DNA from: an uncultured Bacilli bacterium
GTDB taxonomy: Bacteria; Bacillota_I; Bacilli_A; RF39; UBA660
Reading direction: 5' to 3'
Length of the DNA: 6,350 nucleotides
Assembly (NCBI GenBank): GCA_947628495.1
Contig: CANRAC010000057.1
Coordinates: forward strand, 1-6,350
Shown here one piece after another: positions 1 to 4,404 of this stretch. The notes beneath the pieces are model-generated. The model did no database searches. It saw nothing but the letters and a program-made list of their open reading frames with translations, and had not been told where the DNA came from. Numbering within the stretch: position 1 is the stretch's first letter; each line of letters begins with the position of its first letter. The position numbers and the translations under genes are program-made.

Positions 1-6
1 ACAAAT

Positions 7-741
7 CTATTTCAACAATTCAATATCTTTTAAAGCAGAACAATTACTTATTAATTCTTTATAATTATCATCTAAATTCTTTAGTTCATATAAAAAATTT
101 ATTAAGTTATCATTTTTATAATATTTTCCAAATACACTAGAAGTTTCTCTTAAGCATATAAAATATGTATTGTTTTCTTTATCCAAATTCCAATAATTAT
201 AAGGAAAATCTAAATAAAATACTGAACCTTTTGCTTTTGTACAAGTTATTTCATCTGTTGTAATAGTTCCATTAATGTAATTATCAAAAAACTTATAAGA
301 ATTTCCGTTTTCTAAATAAGCAATTTGCTTTGTATCATAAATAGCTTTTCCTTTTGGTATTTCTATTTCTAATACTGCATAAGAACTATAACTCAAATTA
401 TTATCTCTTACTTTTATTACATTATGAGTTTGCAAACCAGTAACTTCTCCAAAAGGGTCTTTTGTTTCTTCTGTTGTTTGTTCAAACTCAAAATATTCTT
501 TCCAGTTCTTTGTTGTTATATCAACTTTCTTAATATGATTTAAAAATTCTTCAAGAGAAATAGTTGTTGTGCCATCTTGCTCAACCATTATTTCATTTTT
601 TTCACTCATATTATTATTTTCTTTCATAACATTTATATCTGTTTGTTTTTTTATTATAATTACACTTGATACAACTATAATCACAATAGCAACAATAACT
701 GGAATAATTACTTTCATATTAATTTTTTTCTCTTTTTCCAT
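7..741 (-). CDS. single-pass membrane protein of unknown function
   Basis: I do not recognise this 244-residue protein. A short lysine-rich N-terminus (residues 1-10) is followed by one very hydrophobic Ile/Val segment (about 11-30) and then Lys-Lys. There is no lipobox cysteine, so it is probably an uncleaved membrane anchor. The rest, from about residue 31, is polar, rich in Asn, Asp, Lys and Tyr, and probably outside the cytoplasm, though topology is inferred. Three cysteines are scattered in the second half. The start is supported by GGAGG on the minus strand (751-755), 9 nt upstream. It is the last visible gene of the minus-strand operon headed by the XRE regulator, 23 bp after the 92-residue gene. 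Its stop lies at the window edge, so a terminator or further genes cannot be seen. Being in the repressor operon suggests accessory cargo made while the element is quiescent. Confidence 0.75.
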   Translation of the reverse strand: MEKEKKINMKVIIPVIVAIVIIVVSSVIIIKKQTDINVMKENNNMSEKNEIMVEQDGTTTISLEEFLNHIKKVDITTKNWKEYFEFEQTTEETKDPFGEVTGLQTHNVIKVRDNNLSYSSYAVLEIEIPKGKAIYDTKQIAYLENGNSYKFFDNYINGTITTDEITCTKAKGSVFYLDFPYNYWNLDKENNTYFICLRETSSVFGKYYKNDNLINFLYELKNLDDNYKELISNCSALKDIELLK

Positions 742-764
742 ACAATTTTTCCTCCAACAAATTA

Positions 765-1043
765 CTATTTATCTAACTCACACAAATTTAGATAATTATA
801 TGTTAATTCTTCAAATTCCATAGAAGAACAATCTAAACCTTTGTCATTAATCGCCAAATATTTATCAGGAAATTTATATATGGAAATAAGTATAATTAAA
901 GAATCTTCAATTATCAATGCATCGGCATTTTCGTATAAATTTATTATCTTAATACTATATTTTTCCTGAATTGTTTTTATAAAATAATCTTTTACTTTTA
1001 TAGCTTCTTTAGTCAAAATAGCAAACGAGTCATCTGCAACCAT
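765..1043 (-). CDS. hypothetical 92-residue protein
   Basis: A small soluble protein of unknown family. It is acidic, with alternating charged and Ile/Leu-rich stretches and no membrane segment. A Lys/Glu-rich probable helix (about residues 11-29) is followed by an Ile/Leu-rich part that looks like beta strands (about 31-70), then an acidic end. The start is set by the only in-frame ATG. Its ribosome site (AAAAGGA) abuts the ATG with almost no spacer, so initiation may be weak or coupled to the gene ahead, which ends 30 bp upstream. It is cotranscribed with the membrane protein downstream, suggesting a cargo pair. The function is not known. Confidence 0.65.
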   Translation of the reverse strand: MVADDSFAILTKEAIKVKDYFIKTIQEKYSIKIINLYENADALIIEDSLIILISIYKFPDKYLAINDKGLDCSSMEFEELTYNYLNLCELDK

Positions 1044-1073
1044 TCCTTTTAATTTTTTTACAAACTACTATTT

Positions 1074-1247
1074 TTAGTTATGTGTTTCAAAATCTTCTAA
1101 AATTAGTGATTTCATTTTACATTTTACACAACCATAATCAGTATGAGATCCTAATATATATAATTTCACCACTTCATGTGAACATTTTTCTCCTTGTTTT
1201 GTTATAGGTTCTATTTCATCAAACTTATCTTCTTGCATTTTTTGCAT
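1074..1247 (-). CDS. small protein with CxH...CxxC putative zinc-binding pattern
   Basis: A 57-residue protein with no recognised family. Cys22-Ser-His24, His35 and Cys40-Val-Lys-Cys43 could together bind a zinc ion like a small zinc ribbon; this is inferred from spacing only. The reading frame is open to an ATG at 1265, but that ATG has no ribosome site. AAAGGA (1258-1263, minus strand) lies just downstream of it, 10 nt ahead of the ATG at 1247, so I chose 1247. The gene follows the XRE regulator by about 50 bp with no visible promoter or terminator and is the first cargo gene of the operon. Its small size leaves some doubt that it is coding, but the well-placed ribosome site and the cysteine pairs support it. 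Confidence 0.6.
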   Translation of the reverse strand: MQKMQEDKFDEIEPITKQGEKCSHEVVKLYILGSHTDYGCVKCKMKSLILEDFETHN

Positions 1248-1271
1248 TACATACAGTCCTTTCATAAATAA

Positions 1272-1284
1272 AAATTACTATTTA
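1272..1284 (-). repeat. intergenic repeat TAAATAGTAATTT, copy 3
   Basis: Minus-strand motif between the repressor stop and the first cargo gene. Related copies are at 759-771 (TAAATAGTAATTT) and 1062-1073 (AAATAGTAGTTT). Each lies ahead of one of the three cargo genes, and in the 759-771 copy it overlaps the preceding stop codon. Its role is unknown; it could be a cassette junction or an RNA processing or regulatory site. Confidence 0.4.
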
Positions 1285-1298
1285 TTTTACTTTTATTT

Positions 1299-2003
1299 TT
1301 ATACATTAAATATATCTAAATATAAAGCATTTTGCTTATTTAATATTTCTCGTTCATTTTCATTTAATTTTAATTTTTTAAACATTTCATCAGTAAAATC
1401 AACGTTTTTCTTTGAAACATAGCACTTTCTTAAACTAGGCTCACATTTTTCATTTGTTCCAAAATAGCCACCAAGCATTAAACCGTCTGTACCGTTGCAA
1501 ATATTGATTTCAATAACAGGAACGTCAATTCTAGTGCTTGTGGGTCTATAATTTTCCATTACTGCAAATGCAATTTCATCATTACATATTAAGTATCCTT
1601 CTGAATATATCCTTTTATCATGATAATCTATGAATTTCACTTTGCAAATATTTTGTTTCTGTTCTAATTCTAATATGTATTTATCTGGTGCAAATTTTTT
1701 AGTTCTAAAATTATAGGCATTAAAATAAACATATAATTTATCTGTATGAAAAGGATTTATTGATTTACTATGCTGTGTTGTTCTATTGGTATCATTTCCG
1801 TATAAATCTGCTTCATATATTCCTAATTCTTCACAAATAATACTAATATCTCTTACATCTGGTAAAAGTTCTCCTTTTTCATATCTACTAATAGTGGATT
1901 TATTTTTATGAAGACTTGTGGCAAGATTTTCTTGGCTTAAGCCTCTTTTTATTCTGTAATTTTTGAGCCTCTCTCCAAAGTCTTTACTATCAAATTCAGA
2001 CAT
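1299..2003 (-). CDS. XRE-family (Cro/CI-like) transcriptional repressor
   Basis: Probable master repressor of the element. Residues about 9-62 form a classic HTH_3 domain: ERLKNYRIKRGLSQENLA, the helix-turn-helix around KNKSTISRYEKGELLPD, and the closing helix ICEELGI. The roughly 160-residue C-terminal part is predicted mixed alpha/beta and probably serves dimerisation or signal sensing. I see no S24/LexA-type Ser-Lys autocleavage site and no zinc-protease HExxH, so how it is relieved is unknown. The start is supported by GGGGGTG, 9 nt ahead of the ATG. Its promoter faces away from the plus-strand promoter of the switch region, the usual layout of a lysogeny-type switch. It also heads the cargo operon. 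The HTH assignment is firm; the repressor role is inferred from context. Confidence 0.88.
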   Translation of the reverse strand: MSEFDSKDFGERLKNYRIKRGLSQENLATSLHKNKSTISRYEKGELLPDVRDISIICEELGIYEADLYGNDTNRTTQHSKSINPFHTDKLYVYFNAYNFRTKKFAPDKYILELEQKQNICKVKFIDYHDKRIYSEGYLICNDEIAFAVMENYRPTSTRIDVPVIEINICNGTDGLMLGGYFGTNEKCEPSLRKCYVSKKNVDFTDEMFKKLKLNENEREILNKQNALYLDIFNV

Positions 2004-2031
2004 TATATATGCACCCCCATATCACAAAATA

Positions 2032-2060
2032 ATTATACTATTTTTTTACTATTAAATCAA
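2032..2060 (-). promoter_or_regulatory. promoter of the repressor-cargo operon
   Basis: On the minus strand TTGATT (2055-2060) and a perfect TATAAT (2032-2037) are separated by 17 bp. The predicted transcript starts near 2025, giving a leader of about 22 nt ahead of the repressor ATG. The octamer TGTGATAT (minus strand) occurs twice, at 2019-2026 and 2060-2067, one on each side of the promoter, and may be an operator half-site for autoregulation. Confidence 0.65.
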
Positions 2061-2093
2061 TATCACATATAATTGCTATAACTGTTGATACGT

Positions 2094-2122
2094 TTGATTT
2101 TAATGCCTTTTTATGGTATAAT
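2094..2122 (+). promoter_or_regulatory. strong plus-strand promoter with extended -10
   Basis: TTGATT (2094-2099), a 17-bp spacer ending in TGG, and TATAAT (2117-2122) form an extended -10 promoter. It drives the structured leader or RNA that follows. The start point should be near 2129, inside the palindrome at 2126-2143. Its -35 box, spacer length and -10 box equal those of the divergent repressor promoter and of the Spo0A-like gene. Confidence 0.7.
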
Positions 2123-2125
2123 ATA

Positions 2126-2143
2126 TTTACCTATTTTGGTAAA
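2126..2143. promoter_or_regulatory. palindromic candidate operator at the transcription start
   Basis: TTTACCTATTTTGGTAAA is a perfect 6-bp inverted repeat with a 6-bp centre, lying over the expected start point of the plus-strand promoter. That is the place for a repressor operator. It could instead be the first hairpin of the RNA if transcription starts a few bases earlier. Confidence 0.45.
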
Positions 2144-2303
2144 GTCTTTTATACGATTTTGCCCAAGCGTTAGCTTGAATTGTAACATAAATGTTATTAT
2201 TTGAGCTACCGCCGGTGGCTCAAATTGTATATAGAATCTCCACTCTTGTTTGGACTTTCTAATTTATGTGCAGTAAAAAATAGAGTTTTCATAGAAAGGA
2301 CAA

Positions 2304-2378
2304 ATGAGAAATGAGAAAATCAAAATACCCAATCGTATCATATCCACGGTGGCAGTGGAGGTTGCTAAGACTAGATGA
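2304..2378 (+). CDS. possible 24-residue peptide in the structured leader
   Basis: ATG at 2304, 24 codons, TGA at 2376-2378. AAAGGA lies only 3 nt ahead of the ATG, which is tight. The peptide is basic, with an amphipathic stretch IPNRIISTVAVEVAKTR. The stop falls exactly where the terminator stem begins, as expected for a short gene or leader peptide. A second frame starting at 2311 has the same ribosome site at 10 nt and would run 42 codons to 2439, through the terminator. The two cannot be told apart here, and both may be chance ORFs in a conserved RNA. The family is unknown. Confidence 0.3.
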   Translation: MRNEKIKIPNRIISTVAVEVAKTR

Positions 2379-2403
2379 GGAGATTTTTATAATCTCCTTT
2401 TTC
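2377..2403 (+). terminator. intrinsic terminator of the leader RNA
   Basis: AGGAGATT (2378-2385) and AATCTCCT (2391-2398) form an 8-bp stem with a 5-nt loop, followed by TTTTT. The 5' arm could also pair with AATCTCC at 2235-2241, offering an antiterminator alternative. Confidence 0.75.
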
Positions 2404-2429
2404 TATGTGTTTTTAAGTATTTCAAAATA

Positions 2430-2444
2430 TTGCATATAGTGCAA
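2430..2444. promoter_or_regulatory. inverted-repeat operator, copy 1
   Basis: TTGCATATAGTGCAA is a perfect 5-bp inverted repeat around a 5-bp centre. It is the first of three related 15-bp sites ahead of the Spo0A-like gene, about 100 bp from the other two. It is probably a binding site for a dimer; the binding protein is not known. Confidence 0.5.
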
Positions 2445-2531
2445 CATTTTGTATTTTTTTCTTTTTTCCTTTATTTAAAGTTATTTTTTTATATAAAATA
2501 GTCTAAAAAATCTTTGTTTTCTTTATAAATA

Positions 2532-2567
2532 TTTCGTATGGTGCAACTTTTGTTGCGTATACTGCAA
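2532..2567. promoter_or_regulatory. paired inverted-repeat operators, copies 2 and 3
   Basis: TTTCGTATGGTGCAA (2532-2546) and TTGCGTATACTGCAA (2553-2567) match copy 1. Their starts are 21 bp apart, two helical turns, so both face the same side of DNA. Copy 3 ends 12 bp ahead of the -35 box, a position more typical of activation than of blocking. Candidates to bind are the downstream Spo0A-like protein itself or the XRE regulator. Confidence 0.55.
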
Positions 2568-2579
2568 TTTTACTATCTT

Positions 2580-2608
2580 TTGATTTGTTTACATAATGAT
2601 AATATAAT
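2580..2608 (+). promoter_or_regulatory. promoter of the Spo0A-like gene
   Basis: TTGATT (2580-2585), a 17-bp spacer and TATAAT (2603-2608). The predicted start is near 2615, with a leader of about 30 nt holding the GAAAGGAT ribosome site (2633-2640). Confidence 0.65.
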
Positions 2609-2645
2609 ATATTTATCTTATGAAATATATGAGAAAGGATAGTAC

Positions 2646-3011
2646 ATGAAAAGTGTATATGATGCTTGTACGAAAGATAAAGTAAAAGTTTCATATTCGC
2701 TTTATGCTATACTTTTTGAATTAGGATTAAATCCTAGTAGTAAAGGAACGATTTATTTGAAAGAATTAATAGAATATATTGTGTTAAATAACTTGCACGA
2801 TCATTCTTACAAAGAAATTTTAGAATTATTTGTTTCATATAAGCATTATAAACTAAAAAATGTAAAAGATAATATCAAAAATGTTTTATATAGAATAGAT
2901 TATACAAAGGCAAAAAAGAATTTTGAAAAATACCTAAGTATACAATTTGATCCTTATTTTCTCTCCCCTAACAAGTTTATTAGTATCATTGCATTAAAAT
3001 ATAAAGATTAG
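2646..3011 (+). CDS. stand-alone Spo0A C-terminal-like DNA-binding protein
   Basis: A 121-residue protein made almost only of a domain resembling the DNA-binding (C-terminal) domain of the sporulation regulator Spo0A; the receiver domain is absent. Residues 18-46 (LFELGLNPSSKGTIYLKELI) follow the Spo0A pattern of EIG, KG, YLREAI. Residues about 66-84 correspond to the recognition helix. The end (residues 106-120, LSPNKFISIIALKYK) matches PTNSEFIAMVADKLR of Spo0A. The ribosome site AAAGGA lies 6 nt ahead of the ATG. The gene stands alone between its own promoter and terminator. It follows three inverted repeats that it may bind and precedes the integration operon, which it may control. Without a receiver it would not respond directly to the phosphorelay. 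The assignment is from recalled family features, not a search. Confidence 0.72.
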   Translation: MKSVYDACTKDKVKVSYSLYAILFELGLNPSSKGTIYLKELIEYIVLNNLHDHSYKEILELFVSYKHYKLKNVKDNIKNVLYRIDYTKAKKNFEKYLSIQFDPYFLSPNKFISIIALKYKD

Positions 3012-3013
3012 AA

Positions 3014-3048
3014 GAATGACTAAAAATAAAATTAGTCGTTCTTTTTTT
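3014..3048 (+). terminator. intrinsic terminator after the Spo0A-like gene
   Basis: GAATGACTAA (3014-3023) pairs with TTAGTCGTTC (3032-3041), 10 bp with one wobble, followed by seven T. It begins 3 bp after the stop codon and separates this gene from the integration operon. Confidence 0.85.
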
Positions 3049-3070
3049 ATAAAGCAAACTTACTTTACAC

Positions 3071-3102
3071 TTGAACCATTTTGATATACTTTGAACCATT
3101 TT
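3071..3102 (+). repeat. tandem repeat TTGAACCATTTT, two copies
   Basis: Identical 12-mers at 3071-3082 and 3091-3102, 20 bp start to start, about two helical turns. They lie 90-125 bp ahead of the integration operon. They look like paired binding sites for an activator or repressor of that operon. Confidence 0.5.
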
Positions 3103-3109
3103 TTATTAC
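3081..3109 (+). promoter_or_regulatory. weak candidate promoter of the integration operon
   Basis: TTGATA (3081-3086), 17 bp, TATTAC (3104-3109). The -10 is poor. The boxes are interleaved with the TTGAACCATTTT repeats, so a bound protein would directly affect this promoter. Other start sites down to 3180 are possible. Confidence 0.35.
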
Positions 3110-3194
3110 TCTATCTTTTTCCGTGTTACACTAAAGTCAGTTCGAACAATAAAAAGATTTCTAGAAATCAAATATTTTTATAGGAGATTTCAAA

Positions 3195-3584
3195 ATGAAA
3201 AATCATAAAAAATTAAAAACTGATTTAAGTATGTCTACAAAAGATATTTTGTTACCTAATGAAGAAGTAAAAGAAATACTTATGAATAATTATTATCAAA
3301 GGCAAATGGAAAAGGCTAATAATATTGATGTAGATATTAACCATCTAGAAAATATCTTTACTAATAAAACATATTATTTAGCTATGAAATTGGTTCCCCC
3401 TCTTGAAAGAAAAGTGTTATATCTATCGTACATTGAAAATTCTAAATTAAATGATATCGGTCGAAGATTAAAACTGCAAAAAAATGAAGTTATTTCGTTA
3501 AGAAATAAAGCAATTACCCACTTTAAGAATAATTTATCTACCTTATGCAAAGTAGATAATCTTAAGAATGGTGGGATTTCTTAA
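3195..3584 (+). CDS. sigma-70 region 4-like HTH protein
   Basis: A 129-residue protein whose residues about 64-114 read like region 4 of a sigma-70 family factor. LVPPLERKVLYLSYIE is followed by a helix-turn-helix (LNDIGRRLKLQKNEVISLRNKA) and a closing helix. The N-terminal 60 residues are charged and show no region 2 (-10 recognition and core binding). It is therefore not a complete sigma factor but a small regulator of the kind common on Firmicutes mobile elements. AGGAG lies 8 nt ahead of the ATG. It is the first gene of a four-gene operon ending with the integrase, so it probably controls excision or element gene expression. Its last codons (GGT GGG ATT TCT TAA) also supply the ribosome site of the next gene, which starts 1 nt after the stop. 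Confidence 0.7.
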   Translation: MKNHKKLKTDLSMSTKDILLPNEEVKEILMNNYYQRQMEKANNIDVDINHLENIFTNKTYYLAMKLVPPLERKVLYLSYIENSKLNDIGRRLKLQKNEVISLRNKAITHFKNNLSTLCKVDNLKNGGIS

Positions 3585-3585
3585 T

Positions 3586-4134
3586 ATGAGTAAAAAGAAG
3601 AAAAAAAACATTTCCACATTCGAAAAGGCAACGCATAGAGATTCCATTAGGGTATTGTATAAAGAACCTAATAAACCTCCAAAAGTTAAAATTATTCCCA
3701 ATGTATTTGCTTTAAAAAAGGCCATTATCAAAAGGAAACTTGATATTATTCCCTATCAAAATGTATATATTGTTTGTCATAATAAAAAGCAAATGCGTTA
3801 TATGCCTTTCAATGTAATCTTTGATTTATATAATATTTCTGGTGATTTGATTATTGTAGAAATTAATAGAAATACTAGAGAGTTTCAAAGTATTTCACAA
3901 GAAAATATTATCTGGTATACTGAAGATTTAATGAATAAATCTTATAATAATAGTTCGGAAGTTATTAGTAAAGTAAATATCCCTAAAAATTTTATGAAGA
4001 TATATGATCGTGATTTTGATAGAGAATATGATAGTAAATTATCTACTTTTGATTTTGAAAAAAATTTAATAAGTGTTCTTGTTAATATAGAAATGACTTT
4101 ATCTACCTTATTAAGAAATGGAGATAAAAAATGA
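3586..4134 (+). CDS. DUF3846-like protein
   Basis: A 182-residue protein. After a lysine-rich N-terminus, residues about 21-110 resemble DUF3846 proteins of clostridial plasmids, phages and integrative elements. The pattern is a VLYKEPNKPPKVKII strand, a short helix (ALKKAI), then NVYIVCHNKKQMRYMPFN and a final GDLIIVEIN strand. The molecular role of the family is not known to me. The C-terminal 70 residues are charged and unassigned. An in-frame ATG at 3568 would overlap the previous gene. I prefer 3586 because GGTGGG lies 9-10 nt upstream and the gene then starts 1 nt after the preceding stop. Its TGA overlaps the ATG of the next gene (ATGA), so translation is likely coupled. Early codons contain a run of eight A (3601-3608). 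Confidence 0.65.
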   Translation: MSKKKKKNISTFEKATHRDSIRVLYKEPNKPPKVKIIPNVFALKKAIIKRKLDIIPYQNVYIVCHNKKQMRYMPFNVIFDLYNISGDLIIVEINRNTREFQSISQENIIWYTEDLMNKSYNNSSEVISKVNIPKNFMKIYDRDFDREYDSKLSTFDFEKNLISVLVNIEMTLSTLLRNGDKK

Positions 4135-4403
4135 ATAGTATGAATGAAAATGTAAAAGTAATTGATACTAAAGAAAAAAATTCATTAGATGAAATAATTG
4201 TTATGAATTATCTAAATAAATTAGAAAATCCTTTTATTGTATTATCTGCTAAAGATATTTCAAAAGATTTGCATATTGGTATTAATCAAGCCTATGACTT
4301 ATTGAAACAAAGTAATTTTCCTACAATTTCTGTTGGTAAAAGAAAAGGTATTACTCTTGCAACCTATTTATTATGGAAAATGAACAGAAAAGGTGGGATT
4401 TAA
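4131..4403 (+). CDS. excisionase-like HTH protein
   Basis: A 90-residue protein that probably acts as recombination directionality factor for the integrase next to it. Residues about 38-60 (LSAKDISKDLHIGINQAYDLL) form a MerR/excisionase-type winged helix-turn-helix, followed by the wing (FPTISVGKRKGIT) and a last helix. The N-terminal 30 residues are a polar extension. GGAG lies 7 nt ahead of the ATG, which overlaps the previous stop as ATGA. The gene ends GGT GGG ATT TAA; this serves as ribosome site for the integrase, whose ATG comes 1 nt after the stop. The position directly ahead of the integrase is typical of xis genes. A regulator rather than a true excisionase remains possible. Confidence 0.75.
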   Translation: MNSMNENVKVIDTKEKNSLDEIIVMNYLNKLENPFIVLSAKDISKDLHIGINQAYDLLKQSNFPTISVGKRKGITLATYLLWKMNRKGGI

Positions 4404-4404
4404 T

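Larger units (their letters stand above)
2129..2403 (+). ncRNA. candidate structured RNA or attenuated leader, class unknown
   Basis: A span of about 275 nt between a strong promoter and a strong terminator, clearly richer in G+C than its surroundings. The visible pairing is extensive: hairpin CAAGC/GCTTG with a GTTA loop (2164-2177); GTAAC/GTTAT (2182-2197); an 11-bp stem with GCC loop (2200-2224, TTTGAGCTACC/GGTGGCTCAAA, one G-U); and a helix ATACGA/TTGTAT (2151-2156 with 2225-2230) enclosing these three. A second domain is closed by a 10-bp helix (2235-2244 with 2354-2363). Inside that is CTTTCTA/TAGAAAG (2255-2261 with 2292-2298), which touches the AAAGGA ribosome site. It does not match RNA classes I know well (T-box, common riboswitches, 6S, tmRNA, RNase P, SRP). 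Very small ORFs lie within it, so it may be a regulated leader rather than a free RNA. Confidence 0.55.

Noticed and set aside
569..823. 84-codon plus-strand ORF rich in Ile and Phe
   Set aside because: It lies antisense to the membrane segment of the minus-strand 244-residue gene, has no ribosome site and looks like the complement of Lys/Ile-rich coding.
2200..2224. T-box or other known riboswitch suggested by the ACCGCCGGTGG hairpin
   Set aside because: The T-box core (AANNGGGTGGNACCGCG type) and its specifier stem are absent, and other common riboswitch cores were not found.
2430..2567. CRISPR or iteron array
   Set aside because: Only three short imperfect copies with unequal spacing (102 and 21 bp), no spacer-sized units and no cas or replication gene nearby; an operator set fits better.
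2503..2694. 63-codon minus-strand ORF
   Set aside because: It covers the operators, promoter and start of the Spo0A-like gene and has low-complexity composition and no convincing ribosome site.
3140..3147. GTTCGAAC as a Spo0A (0A) box
   Set aside because: It resembles TTCGACA but carries an extra A, and a palindromic 8-mer alone is not enough to call a 0A box.
3543..3731. 62-codon minus-strand ORF
   Set aside because: Antisense to the start of the DUF3846-like gene; its Phe run is just the complement of the Lys codons.
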